A DNA stretch of 64,000 bases from positions 124,001 through 188,000 of the forward strand of contig CP076546.1 in assembly GCA_018889975.1 (NCBI GenBank), in the 5' to 3' direction. Below, one piece after another: positions 52,560 to 61,297 of the stretch (its first letter is position 1; each line of letters begins with the position of its first letter). The stretch is from Bacillus sp. NP157. GTDB lineage: Bacteria > Pseudomonadota > Gammaproteobacteria > Xanthomonadales > Rhodanobacteraceae. A program made the position numbers and the translations under genes. Below the pieces are notes generated by a model that worked only from the letters and a program-made list of their open reading frames with translations, was not told the origin of the DNA and did not search any database.

Positions 52560-53576
52560 ATGAGCGACATTCTCACCCAGGAAGAAATCGACGCCCTGCT
52601 CGCAGGCGTGGAAGGCGGCTCGGTGGAAACCGAGATCGAGCCCCCGCCGCTGCCGGGCTCCGTGCTGGACTATGACTTCACCCAGCAGGACCGCATCGTC
52701 CGCGGCCGCCTGCCGACGCTGGAGATGGTCAACGACCGCTTTGCCCGTTATTTCCGCGCCAACCTGTTCAACGTGCTGCGCAAGTCCTGCGAAGTGTCGG
52801 TGCTCGGCGTGAAGATGACCAAGTTCAACGAGTACGTCCATTCGCTGGCCGTGCCGAGCAACCTGAACCTGATCCGGATCAAGCCCTTGCGCGGCACCGC
52901 GCTGATGGTCTTCGAGCCGCGCCTGGTGTTCACGGTGATCGACAATTTCTTCGGGGGCGACGGCCGTTTCCATGCCCGCATCGAAGGCCGGGATTTCACC
53001 CCGACGGAAAACCGGGTCATCCAGATCGTGCTGGCCGAGGCGTTCTCGTCCATGGCCGAAGCCTGGGCGCCGGTGCTGAAGATGCAGTTCGAGTTCCTGA
53101 ACTCGGAGATCAATCCGCAGTTCGCCAATATCGTCAGCCCAACGGAAACCGTGGTGGTCTCGCGCTTCCACGTCGAGCTCGATGGCGGCGGTGGGGAAAT
53201 CCACCTGACCCTGCCGTATTCCATGGTCGAGCCGATCCGTGAACTGCTCGACGCCGGCGTGCAGAGCGACCGGGCCGAGCGTGACGAGCGCTGGATCCAG
53301 AACCTGCACGAGGAAATCCTCGACGCGGAAGTGGAAGTCACCTCCATGCTCGCCGAGGCGCGCCTGACCATCGGCGACTTCCTGCACCTGCGCAAGGGTG
53401 ACGTCATCCCGATCAACCTGCCCGACCTGGCCACGGTGTTCGCCGAAGACGTGCCCATTTTCCGCGGACGCATGGCCAACGCCGCCGGCAACAAGGCCGT
53501 GCAGTTCGAAGGCCACATGCGCCGCCCGTCGCTCCGCCAGGCCCCGCCACCCCCCGTCCTCACCGAACCCGTGTAG
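52560..53576 (+). CDS. fliM: Flagellar motor switch protein FliM
   Basis: A 338-aa switch protein that binds phosphorylated CheY. The N-terminal CheY-binding motif SDILTQEEIDALLAGV is intact. The middle domain has FARYFRANLFNVLRKSCEVSV and GRDFTPTENRVIQIVLAEAF. The C-terminal SpoA domain ends near RPSLRQAPPPPV. The TAG stop (53574-53576) lies inside a REP element, so the last residue or two border the repeat. The FliN partner is in the next operon rather than directly adjacent. Confidence 0.96.
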   Translation: MSDILTQEEIDALLAGVEGGSVETEIEPPPLPGSVLDYDFTQQDRIVRGRLPTLEMVNDRFARYFRANLFNVLRKSCEVSVLGVKMTKFNEYVHSLAVPSNLNLIRIKPLRGTALMVFEPRLVFTVIDNFFGGDGRFHARIEGRDFTPTENRVIQIVLAEAFSSMAEAWAPVLKMQFEFLNSEINPQFANIVSPTETVVVSRFHVELDGGGGEIHLTLPYSMVEPIRELLDAGVQSDRAERDERWIQNLHEEILDAEVEVTSMLAEARLTIGDFLHLRKGDVIPINLPDLATVFAEDVPIFRGRMANAAGNKAVQFEGHMRRPSLRQAPPPPVLTEPV

Positions 53577-53595
53577 GAGCGCGCCCGCGCGCGAT
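53573..53595 (+). repeat. REP-like palindrome overlapping the fliM stop
   Basis: GTAGGAGCGCGCCCGCGCGC then GAT. Its second to fourth bases form the TAG stop codon of fliM. It pairs with the inverted copy at 53711-53733. Confidence 0.88.
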
Positions 53596-53630
53596 TGGGG
53601 GGGGCAGGGGGCCACCACCCACCCGGTACT

Positions 53631-53688
53631 ATCAACCGGGTGCTCTGAACCCGGTACTCTCAACCCGGTACTCTCAACCCGGTACTCG
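53631..53688 (+). repeat. 14-bp minisatellite between REP units
   Basis: About four head-to-tail copies of AACCCGGTACTCTC, the first two degenerate (ACCCGGTACTATC, AACCGGGTGCTCTG), the last two nearly identical. It is bracketed by the two inverted REP copies. Confidence 0.82.
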
Positions 53689-53710
53689 ATACGCTCTTTC
53701 GCATTCCCCA

Positions 53711-53733
53711 ATCGCGCGCAGGCGCGCTCCTAC
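53711..53733 (-). repeat. REP-like palindrome (inverted copy)
   Basis: ATCGCGCGCAGGCGCGCTCC then TAC, the inverted partner of the REP at 53573, 115 bp away. Its centre has CAG where the fliM copy has CCC, matching the 4224 and 27009 copies. Confidence 0.86.
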
Positions 53734-53816
53734 ACGGTTCACGTCCAGCGGCCGGGGATGCCCACGTTCCGGCCAATGCCCCGCGCGCTCTTGCCGCCTT
53801 TGCGCATGTACCGTAG

Positions 53817-53830
53817 TGACGTCAACTGAC
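53817..53830. promoter_or_regulatory. TGACGTCA cluster upstream of the fliN promoter
   Basis: TGACGTCA (53817-53824) overlapping GTCAACTGAC (53821-53830), about 140 bp upstream of the fliN -24 element. The core words match those before fleQ and fliL. Confidence 0.5.
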
Positions 53831-53967
53831 CGCCGCGGTGACTAACTGCCGTCGAGCGTCAGCTTTCCGTCCAGGCCACCTGGAACGCCCTGGCCGCACC
53901 TCGCAAGCCCCCGGCTAACCCACGGAAAAACCTTCGAAAAACGTTCTTCCGTCGCCTGCCAAAAGCA

Positions 53968-53983
53968 TGGCACGCCGTTTGCT
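53968..53983 (+). promoter_or_regulatory. Sigma-54 promoter of the fliN operon
   Basis: TGGCACGCCGTTTGCT, an exact match to TGGCACGNNNNTTGCW, 42 bp upstream of the fliN ATG. It would drive fliNOPQR-flhBA and probably flhF-fleN-fliA-cheYZ. Confidence 0.92.
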
Positions 53984-54025
53984 TCACTGGATCGTCATCC
54001 CAGTAACGCTTCCGGACCCTTCGCC

Positions 54026-54358
54026 ATGAACGAACCCACCATCCTCGAACCCGTCGACGGCGCCGCCGATCTCACCAAGTCCATGGGCCTGGGTAGCGAC
54101 GTGAACCTCGACGTCATCCTCGACGTGCCGGTCACCATGGCCATGGAAGTGGGCCGGACCAAGATCAGCATCCGCAACCTCCTGCAGCTCAACCAGGGCT
54201 CGGTGGTGGAACTGGATCGCGCCGCCGGCGAGCCGCTCGACGTCTTCGTCAACGGCACCCTGGTCGCCCATGGCGAAGTCGTGGTGATCAACGAGAAGTT
54301 CGGCATCCGCCTGACCGACGTGATCAGCCCGGCCGAACGCGTCCGCAAGCTTCGTTGA
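54026..54358 (+). CDS. fliN: Flagellar motor switch protein FliN
   Basis: A 110-aa C-ring component with a SpoA domain: [68 protein letters not shown] core. It forms the lower C ring with FliM and the docking site for FliH. First gene of the fliNOPQR-flhBA run. Confidence 0.96.
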   Translation: MNEPTILEPVDGAADLTKSMGLGSDVNLDVILDVPVTMAMEVGRTKISIRNLLQLNQGSVVELDRAAGEPLDVFVNGTLVAHGEVVVINEKFGIRLTDVISPAERVRKLR

Positions 54359-54366
54359 GGCCTCCC

Positions 54367-54792
54367 ATGCGCCGTATCGCCGCTGCCCTCGTGGGTGGCT
54401 TCCTCCCCTGTGCCTTGCTGGCGGCCCCGGTGGCCGCGCCGATCGCTGCCCCGGCAGTGGATTCCGGCGCGGAAATCGTCCGCGTGCTGGTCAGCCTGTT
54501 CGGCGTCGTTGCGCTGATCTTCTTCGTCGGCTGGCTCAGCCGCCGCGCCCAGGCGCGGATCCGCCCCGGTGGCCGGAAGATCCGCATCATCGAATCGCTG
54601 CCGGTCGGCATCAAGGAGAAGGTCATGCTGATCGAGGTGGGCGGCAAGCAGTTGCTGGTAGGCGCATCGCCCACCGGCGGCCTGCGCACGCTGCACGTCC
54701 TCGACACCCCGGTGCAGGACGACGGCACGCCGTCGGACGGCCCGGCGCTGCGCGGTTTTCGCGACATCCTTTCCCAGTGGAAGCGTCCATGA
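54367..54792 (+). CDS. fliO: Flagellar export assembly protein FliO
   Basis: A 141-aa membrane protein that stabilises FliP during gate assembly. A hydrophobic N-terminus (about 5-22) and a transmembrane helix (about 38-58, [17 protein letters not shown]) are followed by a cytoplasmic region with [30 protein letters not shown], typical of FliO. ATG 54367 has GAGG at a spacing of 6. It overlaps fliP by 4 bp. Confidence 0.93.
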   Translation: MRRIAAALVGGFLPCALLAAPVAAPIAAPAVDSGAEIVRVLVSLFGVVALIFFVGWLSRRAQARIRPGGRKIRIIESLPVGIKEKVMLIEVGGKQLLVGASPTGGLRTLHVLDTPVQDDGTPSDGPALRGFRDILSQWKRP

Positions 54793-55538
54793 AGTACCTG
54801 AAGTGGGCCGTCTTCCTGGCCTTGCTGCTCAGCCCCTTCGCGGTGTTCGCCGCGGAGCCGCCGGGCATTCCCCTGGTGAACGTGCAGCCGGGTAGCAACG
54901 GCGGCCAGCAGTGGTCGCTGTCGATCCAGATGCTGGCGCTGATGACCGCGCTGACGGTGCTGCCGGCCATCCTGCTGATGATGACCTCGTTCACCCGGAT
55001 CATCATCGTGCTGGGCTTCCTGCGGCAGGCGCTGGGCACCAACAGCACGCCGCCGAACCAGGTCATCCTCGGCCTGTCGCTGTTCCTCACCCTGTTCGTC
55101 ATGTCGCCTGTGTTGAACAAGGCCTACGACGCCGGGCTCAAGCCCTACATGGACGGCCAGATGAGCGTGCAGGACGCACTGCCGGCCGCCGCCGCGCCGT
55201 TCAAGCACTTCATGCTCGAGCAGACCCGCGAGCCCGATTTGCAGCTGTTCACCAAGCTGGCCGGCGAGCAGCCGTACGCCGACCGCGACGCCGTGCCTTA
55301 CCGCGTCGCGCTGCCCGCGTTCGTCACCAGTGAGCTCAAGACCGCCTTCCAGATGGGCTTCCTGCTGTTCATCCCGTTCCTGATCATCGACCTTGTCGTC
55401 GCCTCCGTGCTGATGTCCATGGGCATGATGATGGTCTCGCCGATGATCATCTCCCTGCCGTTCAAGATCATGCTGTTCGTGCTGGTCGACGGGTGGACCC
55501 TGCTGCTGGGTACGCTGGCCGGGAGCTTCTACCAATGA
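54789..55538 (+). CDS. fliP: Flagellar export gate protein FliP
   Basis: A 249-aa export gate subunit. N-terminal cleavable signal (ends PFAVFAAE). Gate signatures: [34 protein letters not shown] and [22 protein letters not shown]. Start and stop overlap fliO and fliQ by 4 bp each. Confidence 0.97.
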   Translation: MKYLKWAVFLALLLSPFAVFAAEPPGIPLVNVQPGSNGGQQWSLSIQMLALMTALTVLPAILLMMTSFTRIIIVLGFLRQALGTNSTPPNQVILGLSLFLTLFVMSPVLNKAYDAGLKPYMDGQMSVQDALPAAAAPFKHFMLEQTREPDLQLFTKLAGEQPYADRDAVPYRVALPAFVTSELKTAFQMGFLLFIPFLIIDLVVASVLMSMGMMMVSPMIISLPFKIMLFVLVDGWTLLLGTLAGSFYQ

Positions 55539-55804
55539 CGCCCGAATCGGTCATCGGCTTCGGCCAGCAGGCCCTGCACATCGCCATGCTGATCGGTGCG
55601 CCGTTGCTGCTCACCGCGCTGGCGGTAGGCCTGATCGTCGGCATGATCCAGGCCGCGACGCAGATCAACGAACAGACCCTCAGCTTCATCCCGAAGCTGA
55701 TCTGCATGGCCCTGGTCGCGATCATCACCGGCCCGTGGATGCTGCGCACCATGGTCGACTTCACCCGCTCGCTCATCGAATCGCTGCCCCAGGCCGTGCG
55801 CTGA
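55535..55804 (+). CDS. fliQ: Flagellar export gate protein FliQ
   Basis: An 89-aa two-helix membrane protein of the export gate. Motifs [21 protein letters not shown] and [21 protein letters not shown] are typical. Overlaps fliP by 4 bp and fliR by one base. Confidence 0.97.
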   Translation: MTPESVIGFGQQALHIAMLIGAPLLLTALAVGLIVGMIQAATQINEQTLSFIPKLICMALVAIITGPWMLRTMVDFTRSLIESLPQAVR

Positions 55805-56571
55805 TGCCACTCGACCTCGGCCAGCTCGAGGGTTGGGTCGGCAGCGCCTGCTGGGCGCTCGCCCGCATCACCGGCCTGATGCTCGTGGCGCCCGTGCTGG
55901 GCGCCACGGTCATTCCCGTGCGCATCCGGCTGGCCCTCACCATCATGCTGACCGTGGTGCTGGCGCCGCTGGCGCCGCTCGACGTGCGCCCGCTGTCGGC
56001 CCAGGGCATCGCTACGATGGCCCAGCAGGTGCTGGTCGGCGCGGCGATCGGTTTCATCCTGAAGCTGGTCTTCGAAGCCGTGTCGTTCGGCGGCCAGTTC
56101 GTATCCCAGGCGATGAGCCTGGGCTTCGCCGAAGTGGTCAACCCCGGCGTCGGCGGCACCACGCCGGTGCTCAGCCAGTTCTACACGATGCTGGTGACCC
56201 TGCTGTTCCTCACCCTGAATGGCCACCTGCAGCTGATCGACCTGCTGGCCGAGAGCTTCCGCAGCCTGCCGGTGGGCGGCGAGGGCATCGGCACCAACGG
56301 CATCTGGGGCGTGCTGACCTTTGCCAGCCACCTGTTCGCCGGCGCCGTGCGCGTCGCCTTGCCGGCGCTGACCGCCCTGCTGGTGGTCAACCTCGGGTTC
56401 GGCGCCATCAGCCGCTCCGCGCCGTCGATGAACCTGTTCGCGGTCGGCTTCCCGATCACCATCTGCCTCGGCATGGTCGCGGTGTGGCTGGCCCTGCGCG
56501 GCCTGCCGAGCGCCTTCGACTCGCTCTCCACGGATGCATGGCAAGCCATGCGCCAGCTCATCGGGAGGTAG
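55804..56571 (+). CDS. fliR: Flagellar export gate protein FliR
   Basis: A 255-aa polytopic gate subunit completing the FliPQR core. Family features: LARITGLMLVAPVLGATVIPVRIRLALTIMLT, FGGQFVSQAMSLGFAEVVNP and RSAPSMNLFAVGFPITICLG. The ATG overlaps the fliQ stop by one base. Confidence 0.96.
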   Translation: MPLDLGQLEGWVGSACWALARITGLMLVAPVLGATVIPVRIRLALTIMLTVVLAPLAPLDVRPLSAQGIATMAQQVLVGAAIGFILKLVFEAVSFGGQFVSQAMSLGFAEVVNPGVGGTTPVLSQFYTMLVTLLFLTLNGHLQLIDLLAESFRSLPVGGEGIGTNGIWGVLTFASHLFAGAVRVALPALTALLVVNLGFGAISRSAPSMNLFAVGFPITICLGMVAVWLALRGLPSAFDSLSTDAWQAMRQLIGR

Positions 56572-56574
56572 GCC

Positions 56575-57720
56575 ATGAGCGAGGAGAGCGACAAGGAAGA
56601 CCGCACCGAATCACCTAGTGACAAACGCCTTCGCGAAGCCCGTGAAAAGGGCGACCTGCCGCGTTCGCGCGACCTGTCGACCGCCGTGGTGGTGTTCGCC
56701 GGCGTGGCCATGCTGATCGCCTCGCGCGAGCAGATCGCCCTGCATGCCGCCAACATCATGCACGTGGGGCTCAGCTACGGCCGCGAAGACCTGTTCGCCG
56801 CCAACGGCCTCAGCCGTGCGCTGATGACCGCCGTGCTGGAAGCCCTGCGCATGCTCGGCCCGGTGTTCGCCGTGACCATGGCCGCCGCCGTGGCCGCGCC
56901 GGCGCTGATGGGCGGCCTGAACTTCTCCTTCGAGGCGCTGGTGCCGAAGTTCGACCGGCTGAACCCGATCCAGGGCTTCTCGCGGCTGGTCTCGAAGAAC
57001 GGCCTGGTCGAGCTGGGCAAGTCCATCCTGAAGCTGCTGCTGATCGGCGCCGCCCTGGTCTGGTACCTGCGCAAGAGCACCAACGAGATGTACGCGGTCG
57101 GATCCGGCCCGGTGAAGGAGGGCATCGCCCACGCCTTTGGCATGTTCGGCAGCGCCTCGCTTATCTTCGCCCTGGCGCTGGGCGCGATCGGCCTGATCGA
57201 TGCGCCGTGGCAGAAGTACAGCTTCACCACGAAGATGAAGATGACCAAGCAGGAAGTGAAGGACGAGCACAAGGAAAGCGAGGGCTCGCCGGAGCTGAAG
57301 TCAAAAATCCGCCAGATGCAGCACCAGATGGCACGCCGCCGGATGATGGAAGACGTGCCCACGGCGGACGTCATCGTCGCCAACCCCACGCACTTCTCGG
57401 TGGCGCTGAAATACGACGAAAACCGCATGGGAGCGCCGCGCGTGGTGGCCAAGGGCATGGACGTCATCGCCCTGCAGATCCGCCAGCTGGGCACCGAATC
57501 GAAGGTTCCCGTGGTGGAAGCGGCCCCGTTGGCACGAGCCTTGTATCACTCGACGGAAATCGGACGCGAAATCCCCTCGGCCCTGTACGTGGCCGTGGCC
57601 CAGATCCTGGCCTACGTGTTCCGACTCAAGCAGGCGATCGCCACCGGCGACCTCCCGCCCGACATGCCCCGGCAAGAGATCGACCCGGAGCTGATGGGCC
57701 CCTACCGCATGGATAAGTGA
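56575..57720 (+). CDS. flhB: Flagellar export switch protein FlhB
   Basis: A 381-aa export-gate protein that changes substrate class from rod/hook to filament. N-terminal EDRTESPSDKRLREAREKGDLPRSRDL; four membrane helices; cytoplasmic autocleavage motif NPTH at 270-273 in VIVANPTHFSVAL. Works with FliK in hook-length control. Confidence 0.97.
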   Translation: MSEESDKEDRTESPSDKRLREAREKGDLPRSRDLSTAVVVFAGVAMLIASREQIALHAANIMHVGLSYGREDLFAANGLSRALMTAVLEALRMLGPVFAVTMAAAVAAPALMGGLNFSFEALVPKFDRLNPIQGFSRLVSKNGLVELGKSILKLLLIGAALVWYLRKSTNEMYAVGSGPVKEGIAHAFGMFGSASLIFALALGAIGLIDAPWQKYSFTTKMKMTKQEVKDEHKESEGSPELKSKIRQMQHQMARRRMMEDVPTADVIVANPTHFSVALKYDENRMGAPRVVAKGMDVIALQIRQLGTESKVPVVEAAPLARALYHSTEIGREIPSALYVAVAQILAYVFRLKQAIATGDLPPDMPRQEIDPELMGPYRMDK

Positions 57721-57725
57721 CTTAG

Positions 57726-59834
57726 ATGGCAGCCTCGACCAACCTGATGGGCACCTTCCGGCAGATCGGCCGTCGCGGCGTCGCGGCCCCGGTGGCGATG
57801 CTGATCATGCTCGGCATGATGATGCTGCCGCTGCCGCCCTTCATGCTGGACCTGCTGTTCACGTTCAACATCGCGCTGTCGCTGGTGATCCTGCTGGCCA
57901 CCATGTACGTGATGCGCCCGCTGGAGCTGGCCTCGTTCCCGACCGTGGTGCTGTTCGCCACCCTGCTGCGCCTGGCGCTGAACATCGCCTCCACCCGCGT
58001 CGTCCTGCTGCACGGCCACAATGGCCCGGGCGCGGCCGGCAAGGTGATCGAGGCGTTCGCCGAATTCGTCATCGGCGGCAACTTCGCCGTCGGCTTCGTG
58101 GTGTTCGCGATCCTCACCATCATCAACTTCGTGGTGGTGACCAAGGGCGCCACCCGCGTGTCCGAAGTCACCGCACGCTTCACCCTCGATGCCATGCCCG
58201 GCAAGCAGATGGCGATCGACGCCGACCTCAATGCCGGCCTGCTCACCCAGGAACAGGCCCGCGAGCGTCGCCAGGAAGTCCGCGAGGAAGCCGACTTCTA
58301 CGGTTCGATGGACGGTGCCTCGAAGTTCGTCCGCGGCGACGCCACCGCCGGCATCCTCATCCTCGTCATCAACATGCTGGGTGGCTTCTTCATCGGCATG
58401 TTCCAGCACGGCCTGTCGGCCGGCGAAGCCGCGCGCACCTACACGCTGCTGACCATCGGTGACGGCCTGGTCGCCCAGGTCCCCGGCCTGATGCTGTCGA
58501 TCGCCACCGCGGTGATCGTCACCCGCGTGTCCAAGTCGCAGGAGATGGGCAAGCAGGTGTTCGGCCAGCTGTTCGGCCAGCCGAAGGCGCTGGCCGTGGC
58601 CGCCGCCGTGCTCGGCACCATGGGCCTGATCCCGGGCATGCCGAACATCCCGTTCCTGCTGCTGGCCGGCATCGCCGGCTTCGGCGCCTACAAGCTGCAC
58701 CTTCGCAAGCAGGCACCGGCCCCGGCCGCCGGCATGCCGGGCGCGCCGGGCACCGACCTGGCTGCGATGGAAGCGGCGCCGCCCGCCGAACGCCTCGAGC
58801 TGTCGTGGGAGGACGTGGCCCAGGTCGACACCGTCGGCCTCGAAGTCGGCTATCGCCTGATCCCGCTGGTGGACAAGGCGCAGGGTGGCGAGCTGATGGC
58901 CCGGATCAAGTCGGTGCGCCGCAAGCTGTCGCAGGAACTCGGCTTCCTGGTCCCGTCGGTGCACATCCGCGACAACCTCGACCTCGCTCCGCATGGCTAT
59001 CGCATTTCGCTGATGGGCGTGCCCATGGGCGAGGCGGAAATCCACACCGAGCGCATGCTCGCGATCGACCCGGGCCGCGTGCACGGCACCATCAACGGCA
59101 TCGCCACGCGCGACCCGGCCTTCGGCCTGGACGCGGTGTGGATCGAACCGGGCCTGCGCGAACACGCACAGACGCTGGGCTACACCGTGGTCGATCCGGC
59201 CACCGTCATCGCCACGCACCTGTCGCACATCCTGCAGAACCACGCCCACGAGCTCATCGGCCACCAGGACGTCCAGCAGCTGCTCGACCGGCTGGCCCAG
59301 CAGACCCCGAAGCTGGTCGAAGACCTGGTGCCCAAGCGCCTGTCGCTCGGCGCCGTGGTCAAGGTGTTGCAGAACCTGCTCGCCGAGCGCGTGCCCATCC
59401 GCAACTTCCGCGGCATCGTGGAATCGCTGGCCGAGCATGCCGGCCAGAGCCAGGATCCGGGCGTGCTCGCCGCCGCCGTGCGCGTCACCCTGGGTCGCCA
59501 GATCGTCCAGGAAATCGCCGGCCTCGGCAGCGAAGTGCCTGTCATTACTTTGGCGCCGGAACTGGAACAGATCTTGCTCCAATCCCTGCAGGGTGGTGGT
59601 CCCGCTGGCGCGGCCGTTGAGCCGGGCCTGGCGGATCGCCTGCAGAAGAGTGTCGGCGATGCGGCACGACGCCAGGAAGCAGCCGGTGAACCGGCCGTGC
59701 TGCTCGTTTCGCCGGCACTTCGTCCATGGTTGTCGCGCTTCACGCGTCATGTGGCCCAGAACCTGCATGTACTTGCGTACAACGAGGTTCCGGACAACCG
59801 CCGCGTCAAGCTGGTGACGGCCCTCGGGCGATAG
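57726..59834 (+). CDS. flhA: Flagellar export protein FlhA
   Basis: A 702-aa export engine. The membrane part (about 1-320) includes the FHIPEP-type loop: FATLLRLALNIASTRVVLLHG, FVVVTKGATRVSEVTARFTLDAMPGKQMAIDADLNAGL and the RRQEVREEADFYGSMDGASKFVRGD section. The cytoplasmic chaperone- and substrate-binding domain follows the Pro/Ala linker (about 330-350). The long opposite-strand open frame here is a GC shadow. Confidence 0.97.
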   Translation: MAASTNLMGTFRQIGRRGVAAPVAMLIMLGMMMLPLPPFMLDLLFTFNIALSLVILLATMYVMRPLELASFPTVVLFATLLRLALNIASTRVVLLHGHNGPGAAGKVIEAFAEFVIGGNFAVGFVVFAILTIINFVVVTKGATRVSEVTARFTLDAMPGKQMAIDADLNAGLLTQEQARERRQEVREEADFYGSMDGASKFVRGDATAGILILVINMLGGFFIGMFQHGLSAGEAARTYTLLTIGDGLVAQVPGLMLSIATAVIVTRVSKSQEMGKQVFGQLFGQPKALAVAAAVLGTMGLIPGMPNIPFLLLAGIAGFGAYKLHLRKQAPAPAAGMPGAPGTDLAAMEAAPPAERLELSWEDVAQVDTVGLEVGYRLIPLVDKAQGGELMARIKSVRRKLSQELGFLVPSVHIRDNLDLAPHGYRISLMGVPMGEAEIHTERMLAIDPGRVHGTINGIATRDPAFGLDAVWIEPGLREHAQTLGYTVVDPATVIATHLSHILQNHAHELIGHQDVQQLLDRLAQQTPKLVEDLVPKRLSLGAVVKVLQNLLAERVPIRNFRGIVESLAEHAGQSQDPGVLAAAVRVTLGRQIVQEIAGLGSEVPVITLAPELEQILLQSLQGGGPAGAAVEPGLADRLQKSVGDAARRQEAAGEPAVLLVSPALRPWLSRFTRHVAQNLHVLAYNEVPDNRRVKLVTALGR

Positions 59835-59864
59835 GCACAAGACGATTAAGACAGGATCGAACGC

Positions 59865-61226
59865 ATGAAAATCAAACGATTCGTTGCTTCCGACATGCGC
59901 CAGGCCATGCGCCAGGTGCGCGATGAGCAGGGTCCGGACGCCGTGATCCTGTCCACGCGTCGGATGGACGACGGCATCGAGATCATCGCCGCGCTCGATT
60001 ACGACGAGGCGCTGGTCCGCGAAGCCGGGTTCGCGTTCGAACCGCCGGCGGAAGACGACAAGGCCACCGCGATCCGCGCTACCCGCGACCACCGCGAAGC
60101 CGAGCGCGTCGCCCGCATCGACCAGGCCCGCGCCGCGACGGCCGCCGCCGTGGAGCGCGCCGCCCGCGGCACCCCGGCGCAGGCTGGCAACACCAACACC
60201 AATGCGCCGCAGCGCCAGTCGTCCGCCGCGCTGGCCGCCAGCGTTGCCGACGTGGTGCGCGCCGCCACCGTGAACCCGGTGCAGGACAACACCGCGGTGA
60301 ACGGCATGCGTGCCGAGATCAATAACCTGCGCGAGATGCTGGAAGTGCAGCTCTCCGCGCTGGCCTGGAACCAGATGGATCGCGAGCAGCCGCTGCGTGC
60401 CCGCGTGCTGCGCGAAGTCACCCGCCTGGGCATCGATGGCGACGTGGCCCGTGCGCTGTGCGCCGAACTGCCGGCGGGGATGACCGCCGAGCAGGCGCGT
60501 TACCTGCCGCTGGGCATCCTCTCGCGCAACATCCGCACCACCGGCCGCAACTTCGACACCGTCGGCGGTGGCATCGTCGCCTTCGTCGGCACCACCGGCG
60601 TCGGCAAGACCACCTCGATCGCCAAGCTGGCCGCGCGTGCGGTGCTGCGCCACGGCGCCAACAACGTGGCGCTGATCAGCGCCGACCAGTACCGCATCGG
60701 TGCCGGTGCCCAGCTCGAACATTACGGCCGCCTGCTCGGCGTGCGCGTCTACAACGCCCACGACGCCCAGGGCCTGCGCAACGTGCTGATGCAGCTGCGC
60801 GGCAAGCACACGGTGTTGATCGACACGGCCGGCCTCGCCGGCAACGACCCGAAGCTGGAGCAGCAGTTCGAAACGCTGCGCGCCATGGCCGACGTGCGCG
60901 TCTGCCTGGTGCTGGCGGCGAACGCCCAGGCCCAGGCCATCGACAACGCGGTGCGCGCCTATGCACCGCTGAAGCCGCAGAGCGCCATCCTTACCAAGCT
61001 CGACGAAGCGCCGCTCCTGGGTGGCGCGCTGTCGGCACTGATCCGGCATGGACTGCCGCTGGACTACACCACGGATGGCCAGCGCGTGCCCGAGGACATC
61101 GCCTCCGCCGACGCGCGCAAGCTGGTCTGCCTCGCAGCCCAGATGCTCAAGCAGCGTAACGACGAGCCGGATGACGCCATACTTGCCGATCGCTTCGGCT
61201 TCGCGGCATCCCCGGCATTGGCCTGA
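59865..61226 (+). CDS. flhF: Flagellar placement GTPase FlhF
   Basis: A 453-aa SRP-family GTPase that places polar flagella. The N-terminal B domain (1-140) starts MKIKRFVASDMRQAMRQVRDEQGPDAVILS; the NG domain has G1 GTTGVGKTTS (242-251), SADQYRIGAGAQLEHY, VLIDTAGL and TKLDEAPLLGG. With FleN it marks the polar-flagellum pattern. Confidence 0.96.
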   Translation: MKIKRFVASDMRQAMRQVRDEQGPDAVILSTRRMDDGIEIIAALDYDEALVREAGFAFEPPAEDDKATAIRATRDHREAERVARIDQARAATAAAVERAARGTPAQAGNTNTNAPQRQSSAALAASVADVVRAATVNPVQDNTAVNGMRAEINNLREMLEVQLSALAWNQMDREQPLRARVLREVTRLGIDGDVARALCAELPAGMTAEQARYLPLGILSRNIRTTGRNFDTVGGGIVAFVGTTGVGKTTSIAKLAARAVLRHGANNVALISADQYRIGAGAQLEHYGRLLGVRVYNAHDAQGLRNVLMQLRGKHTVLIDTAGLAGNDPKLEQQFETLRAMADVRVCLVLAANAQAQAIDNAVRAYAPLKPQSAILTKLDEAPLLGGALSALIRHGLPLDYTTDGQRVPEDIASADARKLVCLAAQMLKQRNDEPDDAILADRFGFAASPALA

Positions 61227-61297
61227 TCCAGCAGAACCCGACGAACGTGACCCCGGCAAACGCATCCGCAACTTCTTTCACGGCAGTGAACTCCTTC

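Larger units (their letters stand above)
53577..54025 (+). other. fliM-fliN intergenic region (449 bp)
   Basis: Holds an inverted pair of REP units (53573-53595 and 53711-53733) bracketing a 14-bp minisatellite, a TGACGTCA-containing cluster (53817-53830), and the sigma-54 promoter of fliN (53968-53983). No gene was recognised. It is the largest gap within the rightward flagellar arm. Confidence 0.75.

Noticed and set aside
57702..61271. A 1189-codon open frame on the minus strand opposite flhA and flhF
   Set aside because: It is fully antisense to two well-conserved flagellar genes and its product is His/Gln/Arg-rich low complexity, as expected from a GC-rich reverse frame.
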